A stretch of 64,000 nt of DNA. Source: JAMXLO01 sp963812475. GTDB taxonomy: Bacteria > Pseudomonadota > Alphaproteobacteria > Acetobacterales > Acetobacteraceae. Location: positions 124,001 to 188,000 of the forward strand of contig CAWEVI010000050.1 in the NCBI GenBank assembly GCA_963812475.1, given 5' to 3'. Below, in pieces: positions 43,309-52,791 of this stretch. The position numbers and the translations under genes are program-made. The notes under the pieces were generated by a model. It was given only the letters and a program-made list of their open reading frames with translations. It had not been told where the DNA came from and ran no database searches. Each line of letters starts with the position of its first letter. The first letter of the stretch is position 1.

Positions 43309-45744
43309 TCAAGCGGGGATCAAACTTTCGAGTGCTCGTTGATGCCGCAACTCCACAAGCGCGGCCTCTGCCTCGCGCCGCATCTCTGCCACCATTCGTT
43401 CTGCGTCGGTGGCATTGGATGCGATAGCCGTCTGAAAGCGGGCAGCGATCCGTGACAGCCGCAAAAAGCCGAGCGTGCCCGCGCCACCCGCCAACTCATG
43501 CGCCTGTTCGGCCAGTGCTTCCGGTGCTCCGAAGGGCATCGGTTCGTCGAGCTTCCGCAGCAACGCCTCGATCCGTAATGAAAGGCAATCGAGCAGTCTA
43601 TGGATGGCGTCCGGATCCATGTACGATGCCAGTTCGGCTATGCTGTCCCTATCGATCGTCTGTAACGCATCGCAAGATGCATCCGCTCGGTGCGCTGTCG
43701 ACCGCTTGATCACGGCAATCAGATCCGCCTGAGTGAATGGCTTCGCCAGATGCTGAGACATGCCGGCGCGGCGGCATTCCTCGGCATGCTGATCAAGAGC
43801 GTTCGCCGTCACTGCAATGATCGGAACCTGTGCACGCGGACCGTCCAGCGCCCTGATGAGCCGCGTCGCCTCCAGGCCATCCATCCCGGCCATGCGCATG
43901 TCCATGAGCACCACGTCGAAATCCATCGCGGCGACGAGCCGCACAGCCTCGACACCATCGTGCGCCTCGATTGCTGTGCATCCCGCCTTGCGCAAGTATG
44001 CCGCCGCGACACTGCGATTCACCTCGGAGTCGTCCACAACCAGCACGATCAAGTTCCGATCGGGCGCAACATCTGCGACGTTGCCCGAGGCGTTCGGTGC
44101 ATCTGCAACACCAGCCGGCAGTTCCAGCCAGAACACACTGCCACCGCCGGGGTTGTTGCGGTGACCCATATGGCCGCCCATGCGTCGAGCAAGCCGATGT
44201 GCGATCGACAACCCAAGTCCGGTGCCCTCGATGCTGGTACGTTCCGTGCCAAATCGTTCGTATTCCTTGAACAGAAGATGCCGCTGCGCCTCTGGTATGC
44301 CAATGCCTGTATCGGCTACCTCGATCATGAGGTGGCTCTCGTCACCTGCCAGACGCAACTCGATCATGCCGCGTGGAGTGTATTTCACCGCGTTGCTCAG
44401 CAGGTTAAGCAGGATCAGCCGAAGCTGGACATCGTCCGTCACGAACTGGCCAAATGTGCTGGCTGCGATGACCCGTGTCTCCAACCCCCTCGCTTTGGCG
44501 CCAAGTTCGATGACCGCCATGCACTCGTCGATCAAGGTTCTGACGTCGATCCGATGCATGTGGATGGTCGGCCCAAGCGCCTCTATTCGCGCGTAGTCCA
44601 GCACCATATCTACCACGTCACGCATATGTCTGCAGCATCTGGTGATCTCTGCCACCTGACGTGTCGGCTCTGGAGCAAGTTTCGCCTCGTTTGACAGTTG
44701 CTCTGTGTAGCCCAACACACCGTGCAAGGGTGTACGCAACTCATGGCTCAGCATGGTGAGAAAATGCGTCTTCTCGCTGCTCTTGAGTTCGGCTGCCTCT
44801 CGCTTCCGTCGCTCGAGCGATAGTATGACGCTCAGCGACGCAATCAACAGCGACAGGGTGCCAAAGCTCAACAGTATCAACCACAGTGACGGAAGTCCGT
44901 CCGCATAGAATTCACCGGTTGCTATACCGATGCTGACAACGAGTGGCAGGTTTCCAACGCGACGGTATACAAAGTGCCGCTGGAGATGATCGGTCGGATC
45001 GACCGTCGTGATTGTTGTCTCACCACTCCTCACAAACGTGCGGTATGGTTCGGACACGTCGATAACGCGCCCGACTTCGCTGCGGTCATACGGCAGACGA
45101 GCCAGGATAATCCCATCGGGCTGCACCACCGTCGCAACAACGTGGGGTCCAAGGCCAAGCCCCTTCAACAGGTCATGGAAATAGTCCAGCTTCAGGCCGA
45201 TCACGACCACACCCGCAAAGGTTCCATCCGCATTGTCGATGCGGCGACTTACCGATATGGCAGTGTTGTCGCCGTTGCTTCCGAAGGCCTGGCCGATGAA
45301 AGCCACGTCGAGCGGCCCCTTTATTGCCTCCCGGAAATAGTCGCGGGACGCCCAGTTCTCACCGTACCGTGCCGGCGGTGAGGCAGCTGTGACATCGCCT
45401 TTCTCATTCACCACCTCGATGAAACTGACGTACCGGTCGTGCGGAAAACGGTCCAGAACGGCAGGATTTGCGACTGCGGAGGATTGAAGCGTGGCTGTGA
45501 CCGCCCGAAGGCCAAGATCAAGCAGCTCCACATTGCGCGCGATGTCCTGTTCAACCGCCGCGGCAAGGCGCGACGCTGTTGCTTCCGCCTGCCGCTCCAC
45601 CGAGCGGTTGGCGTCCCGCACAGCGAACGCCATCACGACACTGATCAACGCGACGGACCAGAGGCCCACGGTCAGCACACCTTTCGCCGTCAGTTGTGAC
45701 CGCGTCCACAGCAGGCTGCGAAAGGTCCATTTCAGCACACGCAT
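43309..45744 (-). CDS. Hybrid sensor histidine kinase: Cache-type sensor, HisKA, HATPase, receiver, HPt
   Basis: The 811-residue membrane kinase has two N-terminal helices (about 22-42 and 288-312) flanking a periplasmic double-Cache-like sensor (RYVSFIEVVNEKGDVTAASPP, RDYFREAIKG, GTFAGVVVIGLKLDYF). Then come HisKA (His334 in TMLSHELRTPLHG), HATPase_c (NLLSNAVKYTPRG, VADTGIGIP, EGTGLGLSIAHRLAR), a receiver (VLVVDDSEVN, Asp in VVLMDMRM, Lys in HLAKPF) and a C-terminal HPt (His in EQAHELAGGAGTLGF). I prefer the ATG at 45744; a TTG at 45795 would add 17 residues. It has all four phosphorelay modules and converges on a single-domain response regulator. Confidence 0.93.
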   Translation of the reverse strand: MRVLKWTFRSLLWTRSQLTAKGVLTVGLWSVALISVVMAFAVRDANRSVERQAEATASRLAAAVEQDIARNVELLDLGLRAVTATLQSSAVANPAVLDRFPHDRYVSFIEVVNEKGDVTAASPPARYGENWASRDYFREAIKGPLDVAFIGQAFGSNGDNTAISVSRRIDNADGTFAGVVVIGLKLDYFHDLLKGLGLGPHVVATVVQPDGIILARLPYDRSEVGRVIDVSEPYRTFVRSGETTITTVDPTDHLQRHFVYRRVGNLPLVVSIGIATGEFYADGLPSLWLILLSFGTLSLLIASLSVILSLERRKREAAELKSSEKTHFLTMLSHELRTPLHGVLGYTEQLSNEAKLAPEPTRQVAEITRCCRHMRDVVDMVLDYARIEALGPTIHMHRIDVRTLIDECMAVIELGAKARGLETRVIAASTFGQFVTDDVQLRLILLNLLSNAVKYTPRGMIELRLAGDESHLMIEVADTGIGIPEAQRHLLFKEYERFGTERTSIEGTGLGLSIAHRLARRMGGHMGHRNNPGGGSVFWLELPAGVADAPNASGNVADVAPDRNLIVLVVDDSEVNRSVAAAYLRKAGCTAIEAHDGVEAVRLVAAMDFDVVLMDMRMAGMDGLEATRLIRALDGPRAQVPIIAVTANALDQHAEECRRAGMSQHLAKPFTQADLIAVIKRSTAHRADASCDALQTIDRDSIAELASYMDPDAIHRLLDCLSLRIEALLRKLDEPMPFGAPEALAEQAHELAGGAGTLGFLRLSRIAARFQTAIASNATDAERMVAEMRREAEAALVELRHQRALESLIPA

Positions 45745-45921
45745 CGTTTGCTGCCTGTCCAGTTGAGCGATATTAGGCTGCAAATTACTAGCCAACCGTT
45801 GATGGTTGCCGCCCTTCTGAGCGTCTGCGGCGACAGGACAACGGTTTGCGTCTTCCGCCTGGATAGAGATGGCTACATAGTTAATTCTGATATATGAGAT
45901 ATCACTGAGACCGTTCGCCCT

Positions 45922-46062
45922 TTGATCACATCCGGACAGACGCGGGCCGCTCAGGCCATGATCGGCATCAACCAGTGCCAGCTCGCCGAGCTGACAGGCC
46001 TGTCGATGCCCGTTCCCGCGTTGCGCCGCGCACGACCCTCAAGGAGCACCCGCCGCGCATGA
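45922..46062 (+). pseudogene. Remnant of an XRE-type helix-turn-helix regulator upstream of hyfB
   Basis: One frame reads LITSGQTRAAQAMIGINQ, CQLAELTGLSMP and then degenerates to a stop at 46060. The SGQxRAAxAMIGxxQxxLAExxGLS pattern is the first part of a common alphaproteobacterial XRE regulator, whose second half (recognition helix and beyond) is missing here. It lies in the 314-nt gap 45745-46058 before the Hyf-like operon. No promoter motif was convincing in the rest of that gap, which is locally AT-richer near 45870-45905. Confidence 0.5.
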
Positions 46063-48059
46063 TCCCGCTCATGCTGGCCTGCATTGGCTTGCTGCTCTGC
46101 CTCAGCGTCGCCGGTGCGTTCGTCGCACAGGCGCCATCCGGACGGAACATCGTCTATGGCGGCAGCCTATGCATCTCACTGCTGTCGCTGCTGGCGGCTC
46201 TGCTCTCGCTCGGCGCCCAGCCATCGGTCGTAACCCTTCCGCTCGGCCTGCCCTGGATCGGCGCGCATTTCCGCCTCGATCCGCTGGCGGCATTCTTCCT
46301 GCTCGTCGTCGGGCTGGGCGGCGCCGGCGCCAGCCTGTACGCGCTCGGCCACGGCCGTCATGAACACGAACCGCAACGCGTGCTGCCGTTCTATCCGGCT
46401 TTCCTTGCCGCGCTGAACCTCGTCGTGGTGGCCGACGATGCGTTCAGCTTCCTGTTCGCGTGGGAGCTGATGTCACTCGCCTCGTGGGCGCTGGTGATGT
46501 CGCACGACCGAGAGAGCGGCAATGCGTACGCCGGCTATGTTTACATCGTCATGGCCATCTTCTCCGGACTGGCGCTGCTGCTTTGCTTCGGCCTGCTGGC
46601 GGGACCGACCGGCGGCTATGCCTTCGACGCAGTGCGCGAAGCGCATCCTTTGCCCGGCACAGCGGCGCTTGCCCTCATCCTTGCGCTGATCGGCACGGGA
46701 TCCAAGGCCGGCGTCGTGCCGTTGCACGCCTGGCTGCCGCTGGCGCATCCCGCGGCGCCCAGCCATGTCTCGGCGCTGATGAGCGGGGTGATGACGAAGG
46801 TCGCAGTTTACGGTTTCGTCCGGATCGTATTCGACCTGCTCGGCACGCCCACCGCATGGTCGGGCATCCTCGTTCTGGCGGTGGGCGGCATCACCGCCGT
46901 GCTGGGCGTGCTGTACGCGCTGATGGAGCATGACCTGAAGCGGCTGCTCGCCTACCACACGGTGGAGAACATCGGCATCATCTTCATCGGCCTCGGCCTG
47001 GCGCTGGCATTCGGCGCCAACGGGCTGGCGACGGCCGCGGCGCTCGCGCTCACCGCGGCGCTGTTCCATGTGTTCAACCACTCGGTGTTCAAGAGCCTGC
47101 TGTTCTTCGGCGCCGGCGCCGTGCTGATCGCCACCGGCGAGCGCGACATGGACCACCTGGGCGGACTGATCCATCGCATGCCGAAGACGGCATTCGTCTT
47201 CCTGGTGGGTTGCGTGGCGATCTCCGCGCTGCCGCCGTTGAACGGGTTCGTGTCCGAGTGGCTGACCTTCCAGGCGATCCTGCTCCACCCCGATCTGCCG
47301 CAATGGGGCTTCAAGATCATGATCCCCGCGGATGGCGCGCTGCTGGCGCTTTCCGCGGCACTCGCCGCCGCGTGCTTCGTCAAGGCGTTCGGCGTGACCT
47401 TCCTCGGTCGGCCGCGCACACCCGCGGCGACAGACGCGTGCGAGACAGACCGCTGCTCGCTTGCCGCAATGTTTGTGTTCTCCGGCCTTTGCCTGCTTGC
47501 CGGGATCTTTCCTGGCGTCGTGATCGATCTGCTTGCGCCTGTGGTGCAGACGGTGACCGGGGCGCATATGCCGACACAGCTCGGCGTGGCGTGGCTCTCC
47601 ATCGTGCCGATCGAAAGCGCACGCAGTTCGTATAACGGCCTGCTGGTCTTCCTGTTCATCGGCGCATCGGCATCGCTGGCCGTCTTGGCGATCCATCGCT
47701 TCGCATCGCGGGCGCTGCGTCGAGGGCCGGCATGGGATTGCGGCTTTCCTGACCCGAGCCCGGCAACGCAGTACACCAGCGGCAGCTTCGCCCAGCCAAT
47801 CCGTCGGGTCTTCGGAGCCGTCGTGTTCCGCACGCATGAGACGGTCACCATGCCGCCGCCAGGCGATATCCGTCCGGCGCGGATTGAGAAACACATCAGC
47901 GACGTGATCTGGGACGTATTCTATGCACCGGTTGCCGGCGCGGTCTGGTACGTGGCCGAAGTGCTCAACCACCTGCAATTTCTGACCATCCGTCGCTATC
48001 TTGGTTTCGTGTTCGCCGCCCTGGTGATCCTGCTGCTGGCGCTGGTGCTGTGGCAGTGA
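46059..48059 (+). CDS. hyfB: Hydrogenase-4/Ehr-like antiporter-type membrane subunit HyfB
   Basis: A large proton-pumping-type membrane protein (666 aa, about 16-18 helices) of the NuoL/Mrp antiporter superfamily. Hallmarks are the charged-helix glutamate in FAWELMSLASWALVM, the lysine-bearing GTGSKAGVVPLHAWLPLAHPAAPSHVSALMSGVMTK, and EHDLKRLLAYHTVENIGII, then the C-terminal HyfB-type tail (RGPAWDCGFPDPSPATQYTSGSFAQPIRRVFG). ATG at 46059 with AAGGAG about 12 nt upstream. It starts a co-directional block hyfB, C, E, F, G, I. Confidence 0.93.
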   Translation: MIPLMLACIGLLLCLSVAGAFVAQAPSGRNIVYGGSLCISLLSLLAALLSLGAQPSVVTLPLGLPWIGAHFRLDPLAAFFLLVVGLGGAGASLYALGHGRHEHEPQRVLPFYPAFLAALNLVVVADDAFSFLFAWELMSLASWALVMSHDRESGNAYAGYVYIVMAIFSGLALLLCFGLLAGPTGGYAFDAVREAHPLPGTAALALILALIGTGSKAGVVPLHAWLPLAHPAAPSHVSALMSGVMTKVAVYGFVRIVFDLLGTPTAWSGILVLAVGGITAVLGVLYALMEHDLKRLLAYHTVENIGIIFIGLGLALAFGANGLATAAALALTAALFHVFNHSVFKSLLFFGAGAVLIATGERDMDHLGGLIHRMPKTAFVFLVGCVAISALPPLNGFVSEWLTFQAILLHPDLPQWGFKIMIPADGALLALSAALAAACFVKAFGVTFLGRPRTPAATDACETDRCSLAAMFVFSGLCLLAGIFPGVVIDLLAPVVQTVTGAHMPTQLGVAWLSIVPIESARSSYNGLLVFLFIGASASLAVLAIHRFASRALRRGPAWDCGFPDPSPATQYTSGSFAQPIRRVFGAVVFRTHETVTMPPPGDIRPARIEKHISDVIWDVFYAPVAGAVWYVAEVLNHLQFLTIRRYLGFVFAALVILLLALVLWQ

Positions 48060-48988
48060 TCCAGGGACTGCTTGTGCAGGGCGTGCAGATGGCGCTGGTA
48101 CTGTTGCTGGCTCCGCTGCTCACCGGCCTGGTGCGAAAGGTGAAGGCACGTTTCCAGCGCCGTCGTGGACCGTCGCTGATACAGCCCTATCGCGACCTGA
48201 AGCGGCTGCTCGGCAAGGAAGTGGTGCTGGCCGAGAACGCGTCGTGGCTGTTTCGCGTCGCGCCATACGTGATCTTCGCCGTCACCTGGGTGGCCGCGGC
48301 ACTGGTGCCGACATTCGCCACTGGATTGCTGTTCAGCTGGTCGGGCGACCTGATCGCGATCACCGCATTACTCGGCAGCGCCCGCTTTGCGCAGGCGCTC
48401 GCCGCGATGGACATTGGCACCAGCTTCGGCGGCATCGGCGCGTCGCGCGAGGTGATGATCGCCTCGCTCGCCGAACCGGCGATGTTGATGATCGTGCTCT
48501 CGGTCGCCCTGATCGCCGGCTCGACGCAGCTCTCCACGATCGCTGACTACATGGCGTTCTCCGCGGTTGGGCTGCGCGTGTCGCTGGCGCTCGGTCTGGT
48601 CGCGCTCATCATCGTTGCACTCGCCGAGAACGGACGCATCCCGGTTGACAACCCGGCCACGCATCTGGAACTCACAATGGTGCATGAGGCGATGGTGCTG
48701 GAGTATTCCGGCCGGCATCTGGCGATGATCGAGCTCGCCGCGTCGCTGAAGCTGCTGCTGTATGTCTCGGTGATTGCCTGCCTGTTCTTTCCCGTGGGCC
48801 TCGCCTATGGCTACGTGGTCGGGTTGGTCCTGTACCTGGTTAAACTTGGTGTGGCCGGCGTGTCGCTCGGCGTCTTCGAGATGTCGATCGCCAAGATGCG
48901 CGTGTTTCGCGTGCCCAATTTCCTGGGCATTGCATTGATGCTGGGTCTGCTTGGCGTGCTGCTGCGGTTCGTGTCGGAAGGCATGTGA
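48050..48988 (+). CDS. hyfC: Hydrogenase-4/Ehr-like membrane anchor HyfC (NuoH-like)
   Basis: Eight-helix membrane subunit homologous to NuoH/HycD, which links the hydrophilic arm to the proton path. The cytoplasmic loop motif RRRGPSLIQPYRDLKRLLGKE and the conserved ENGRIPVDNPATHLELTMVHEAM are intact. The start is either the GTG at 48050 or the GTG at 48056, which would make a GTGA overlap with the hyfB stop. The stop is followed at once by hyfE (TGATG). Confidence 0.92.
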   Translation: MAVIQGLLVQGVQMALVLLLAPLLTGLVRKVKARFQRRRGPSLIQPYRDLKRLLGKEVVLAENASWLFRVAPYVIFAVTWVAAALVPTFATGLLFSWSGDLIAITALLGSARFAQALAAMDIGTSFGGIGASREVMIASLAEPAMLMIVLSVALIAGSTQLSTIADYMAFSAVGLRVSLALGLVALIIVALAENGRIPVDNPATHLELTMVHEAMVLEYSGRHLAMIELAASLKLLLYVSVIACLFFPVGLAYGYVVGLVLYLVKLGVAGVSLGVFEMSIAKMRVFRVPNFLGIALMLGLLGVLLRFVSEGM

Positions 48989-49650
48989 TGCACGGTTTCG
49001 CCTTCAACGTCTCTCACATGCTGGCCGGAGGGCTGGTGCTGGCGAGCTTCATGATGCTGTACCAGGACCGGCTGTACGCCCTGATCAACGTGCTCGCGCT
49101 GCATGCCTTGATCCTGGCGCTTTCGGTTGCCTGGCAGGCCTACATCCAGAACGCGCCACACCTTTACATCACCGCGGCCATCGCGCTCGTGTTCAAGGCG
49201 ATGGTGGTTCCCTGGGCGTTGCGGCGGATGGTGTTCCGACTTGGCATCCACCGCGAGATCGAGACGGTGGTCAGTATCGGACTTACCATGCTGGCTGGCA
49301 TCGGGCTTGTGGCATTGTCGCTGATGGTGATGCTGCCGGTGACCGCGCACGCCGATCCCGTGGCGCGCGAGGATATCGCCATGGCGCTGTCGGTGGTGCT
49401 GATCGGGCTGCTGATGATGGTGACGCGGCGCAACGCGGTGAGCCAGGTGGCGGGTTTCCTGTCGCTGGAGAATGGCGTCAACCTGGCAGCCACCGGGGCG
49501 CAGGGCATGCCGCTGGTGGTCGAGATCAGTGTGGCGTTCTCCATTCTGATCGCGTTCATCGTGATCGGCATATTCCTGTTCCGCATCCGCGAACGTTTTG
49601 ACACGGTTGATCTCGAAGCGCTCGATCAGTTCCGGGGGGAACGGCAGTGA
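48988..49650 (+). CDS. hyfE: Hydrogenase-4/Ehr-like membrane subunit HyfE
   Basis: A 220-aa membrane protein with about seven helices, matching the HyfE family (related to NuoK plus additional helices). The segment VSQVAGFLSLENGVNLAATGAQGMPLVVEISVAFSILIAFIVIGIFLFRIRERFDTVD is diagnostic. The ATG at 48988 overlaps the hyfC stop as TGATG, with GGAAGG upstream. A palindromic element lies in the 241-nt gap that follows. Confidence 0.9.
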   Translation: MHGFAFNVSHMLAGGLVLASFMMLYQDRLYALINVLALHALILALSVAWQAYIQNAPHLYITAAIALVFKAMVVPWALRRMVFRLGIHREIETVVSIGLTMLAGIGLVALSLMVMLPVTAHADPVAREDIAMALSVVLIGLLMMVTRRNAVSQVAGFLSLENGVNLAATGAQGMPLVVEISVAFSILIAFIVIGIFLFRIRERFDTVDLEALDQFRGERQ

Positions 49651-49734
49651 GGGCAGCATTCAAGCCGGCCGCCGAATCATCGTCGCGCACTCACCGATCG
49701 TCGCCCACTCATTCATCGTTGGCCACGCACCGAA

Positions 49735-49812
49735 CGTCATGGCCGGGCTTGACCCGGCCATCCGTGTGCGCAAGTGCGCGGGTAGATGGCCGGGTCAAGC
49801 CCGGCCATGACG
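49735..49812. repeat. Perfect 28-bp inverted repeat between hyfE and hyfF
   Basis: Left arm 49735-49762 begins CGTCATGGCCGGGCTTGACC and right arm 49785-49812 ends AAGCCCGGCCATGACG; they pair perfectly over 28 positions around a 22-nt loop. This is a common dispersed palindrome type in alphaproteobacteria. It shares the CGTCATGG/CCATGACG ends with the element at 32146-32233. It divides an otherwise tightly overlapping operon. Confidence 0.9.
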
Positions 49813-49891
49813 GGTTAAACCGTTCTTGCCATCGGCGATGCATCGCCGCGCTGCGGGGCACGACTCACAAGAGAGGGACTGGCAAACTATC

Positions 49892-51322
49892 ATGAGCGAG
49901 CTCGCCATTCTCCTGGTACCGCTCGCCGCCGCGGCTGTGCTGGCGGCGATCTCGGACTACCGGATGTCGGCGCGGATCAACGTCGCCGCCAGCCTGTTGT
50001 CGTTCCTCTGTGCTCTGTATCTGCTTGTGGACCGACCCGCGCCCGGCCAATACCTGCTGATCGACGATCTGAATGTGGTGTTCATCCTGCTGAACACCTT
50101 CGTCGGCTTCACCACCAGTGCGTTCAGCGCCAGCTACATCGGCCACGAACTGGACACCGGCCGCCTCACGCCGGGCTACCTGCAATTCTACCACGTCATG
50201 TTCCAACTCATGCTGTTCGGCATGAACCTCGCGCTGATCGCCAACAACATCGGCCTGATGTGGGTAGCGGTGGAACTCGCGACCCTAACCACCGTCGTGA
50301 TGGTCGGCATCTATCGTACTCATGAGGCGATCGAGGCCGCCTGGAAATACTTCATCCTCGGCAGTGTCGGCATCGCGCTTGCGCTGTTCGGCACCATCCT
50401 GGTCTATCTCGCCGCGCGGCCGGTGATCGGCGAGGGCGTGGATGCAATGGTCTGGACGGTGCTCATAACCCGCGCGCACGACTTCGATCCCGCTTTGCTC
50501 AACATTGCCTTCATCTTCCTGTTGCTCGGCTATGGCACCAAGGTCGGCCTCGCGCCGATGCACGCCTGGCTGCCGGATGCGCACGCCGAGGGACCGACAC
50601 CGATTTCGGCGGTGCTGTCCGGGCTGCTGCTGAACGTGGCGCTCTACGCGTTGTTACAATTCAAGATGCTGCTGGCGGCGAATCCCGGCGCCATCGCGCC
50701 CGGTCCGCTGATGATCACGCTCGGGTTGATCTCGCTGATTTTCGCCGCCTTCATGCTGTATCGCCGCCGCGACATCAAACGCATGTTTGCCTATTCCTCG
50801 ATCGAGCACATGGGCATCACCGTGTTCGCCTTCGGCATGGCGGGGCCGCTGGGCAATTTTGCCGGGCTGCTGCAGATGACCATGCACAGCCTGACCAAGT
50901 CCGCAATCTTCTTCTCGGTCGGGCACGTAACACAGGTGAAGGGGACTCAGCGCATCGCCGAGATGGGCGGCCTGACGGCGACGCATCCGGTGCTCGGCTG
51001 GGGGCTGATAGCCGGAGTGGCGGCGATCGCCGGCCTGCCGCCGTTCGGCGTGTTCACCAGCGAGTTCCTTGTCGTGACCTCGACCTTCGCGCGCGAGCCG
51101 TTGCTGGCGACGTTGTTCGTGTTCGGTTTGCTGATTTCGTTCGGCGCGCTGTTCCTGCGCGTCACTTCGGTGGCGTTCGGTGATCCGATCGGCCCCACCG
51201 GTCCGGTGAAGGCATCCTACGTGCCGATGTTCGCCCATCTCGTGCTGGTGCTGATCGCCGGCATCTACCTGCCAGGGCCTCTGGTCGCCTGGTTCCAGCA
51301 CGTCGCGGCGCTGTTGGGCTGA
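49892..51322 (+). CDS. hyfF: Hydrogenase-4/Ehr-like antiporter-type membrane subunit HyfF
   Basis: Second antiporter-type subunit (476 aa, about 14 helices), NuoL/M/N-like. Key residues are in WVAVELATLTTVVMVG, GYGTKVGLAPMHAWLPDAHAEGPTPISAVLSG and RRDIKRMFAYSSIEHMGITVFAFG. The ATG at 49892 gives the usual HyfF N-terminus; the upstream open frame to 49826 is repeat-derived. AGAGGG lies about 15 nt upstream, a rather long spacing. The stop is 2 nt before hyfG. Confidence 0.92.
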   Translation: MSELAILLVPLAAAAVLAAISDYRMSARINVAASLLSFLCALYLLVDRPAPGQYLLIDDLNVVFILLNTFVGFTTSAFSASYIGHELDTGRLTPGYLQFYHVMFQLMLFGMNLALIANNIGLMWVAVELATLTTVVMVGIYRTHEAIEAAWKYFILGSVGIALALFGTILVYLAARPVIGEGVDAMVWTVLITRAHDFDPALLNIAFIFLLLGYGTKVGLAPMHAWLPDAHAEGPTPISAVLSGLLLNVALYALLQFKMLLAANPGAIAPGPLMITLGLISLIFAAFMLYRRRDIKRMFAYSSIEHMGITVFAFGMAGPLGNFAGLLQMTMHSLTKSAIFFSVGHVTQVKGTQRIAEMGGLTATHPVLGWGLIAGVAAIAGLPPFGVFTSEFLVVTSTFAREPLLATLFVFGLLISFGALFLRVTSVAFGDPIGPTGPVKASYVPMFAHLVLVLIAGIYLPGPLVAWFQHVAALLG

Positions 51323-51324
51323 CC

Positions 51325-52791
51325 ATGGAAGCGCTGAGCGCGATCCTCGCCAACGGTCGCATGATCGCGCGGCACAGCCCGTTTCCGTGCTTCGTCATCG
51401 ACGCGGCGACATGGCAGCACGCCGCTGACCGGCTTGTCGCCGGTGACTGGTCGTTGCTTGGGCTGTGGGGCGAGGTGGGTCGAGCGCATATGGCGATCCT
51501 TCACGCAGGCGAACCGCCGGTCACCGTGCTGAGCCTCGATTGCCCGGATGGTCGCTACCCGTCGGTCGGCGCCGTGCATGCGCCGGCAATCCGGTTGGAG
51601 CGGACCATGCGCGACCTGTTCGGTCTTGTCCCCGTCGGATTGCCCGATACGCGTCCCTGGCTTGCCCACGGTGCCAATCCGACGGCCTATCCGTTCCTGC
51701 CGGTCGAAGGCGAAAGCCTGCATCAGATTCCCGTCGGTCCCGTGCACGCAGGCATCATTGAGCCTGGCCATTTCCGCTTCACCGCCGATGGTGAAACGGT
51801 CGTGCGCCTTGAGCAGCGCCTTGGTTATGTGCACAAGGGCATCGAGCACCTGATGCATGGCGCGACGCTCGATCAGGCGACGCGCCTGGCGGGGCGTACG
51901 TCGGGCGACAGCACCGTCGCCTATGGCCTGGCATTCGCGCGCGCCGTGGAGGCAGCGCTCGGTATCGAGCCGCCGCCGCGCGCAATCTGGATCCGCGGCG
52001 TGATGGCGGAGCTTGAACGGATCGCCAATCACCTCGGCGACTTTGGCGCGATCTGCAACGATGCCTCATTCAGCATCATGCTCGCGCATTGCGGTATCCT
52101 GCGCGAGCGCGTGCTGCGATGCGCCGCCACTTGCTTCGGCCATCGCCTGATGATGGACCGCATCGTCCCCGGCGGGGTCACTGTCGACCTGCCAGCCGAT
52201 GGTGCCGCGCAAATCCGCGCTCTGATCGATGAAATACGTTCGCGCTTTCCCTCGCTGGTGGCACTCTACGACGCGACCGCGTCACTACAGGATCGCACCG
52301 TCGGCACCGGCGTCGTCAATTCCGACCTCGTGCAACGCTTTGCTGCGAGTGGCCATGTCGGCCGCGCCTCCGGTCGCAACTTCGACGTGCGCCGGGACAT
52401 CGGCTATCCGCCCTACGACCAGCTCCAATTCGACGTCCCGTTGCGCCAGGAAGGCGATGTGAATGCCCGCATCTGGATCCGCATCAAGGAGATCGACCAA
52501 AGCTTGCCGCTGATCGAACAGATGCTGGAACGCATGCCTGAAAGCGACCTGCGCGTTGCATTCAAGCCGAGCGGCCCCGCGGAAGGCATGGCGCTGGCGG
52601 AAGCGTTCCGCGGCGACGTCCTGGTATGGTTGCGCATCAATGCGGCGGGGCGCATCGATCGCTGCCATCTGCGCGATGCATCGTGGTTCCAATGGCCGCT
52701 GCTGGAGGCCGCGATCGAGGGCAACATCGTCGCCGACTTTCCGCTCTGCAACAAATCGTTCAACTGCTCCTACTCCGGGCACGACCTGTGA
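51325..52791 (+). CDS. hyfG: HyfG/NuoCD-like large subunit lacking the NiFe-site cysteine motifs
   Basis: The product (488 aa) joins an N-terminal NuoC/30-kDa-like domain (about 1-130) to a NuoD/[NiFe]-hydrogenase large-subunit-like domain. EGESLHQIPVGPVHAGIIEPGHFRF, RLGYVHKGIEHLM, MAELERIANHLGDFG and GRASGRNFDVRRD are conserved. The first Ni-ligand motif CGxC, expected after RLGYVHKGIE near residues 185-206, reads instead RLAGRTSGDSTVAYG with no cysteine. The C-terminal DPCxxC is replaced by LCNKSFNCSYSGHDL, with Cys475 and Cys481 spaced differently. So no NiFe centre is expected, and this complex is of the hydrogenase-related (Ehr) kind. GTGA overlap with hyfI. Confidence 0.9.
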   Translation: MEALSAILANGRMIARHSPFPCFVIDAATWQHAADRLVAGDWSLLGLWGEVGRAHMAILHAGEPPVTVLSLDCPDGRYPSVGAVHAPAIRLERTMRDLFGLVPVGLPDTRPWLAHGANPTAYPFLPVEGESLHQIPVGPVHAGIIEPGHFRFTADGETVVRLEQRLGYVHKGIEHLMHGATLDQATRLAGRTSGDSTVAYGLAFARAVEAALGIEPPPRAIWIRGVMAELERIANHLGDFGAICNDASFSIMLAHCGILRERVLRCAATCFGHRLMMDRIVPGGVTVDLPADGAAQIRALIDEIRSRFPSLVALYDATASLQDRTVGTGVVNSDLVQRFAASGHVGRASGRNFDVRRDIGYPPYDQLQFDVPLRQEGDVNARIWIRIKEIDQSLPLIEQMLERMPESDLRVAFKPSGPAEGMALAEAFRGDVLVWLRINAAGRIDRCHLRDASWFQWPLLEAAIEGNIVADFPLCNKSFNCSYSGHDL

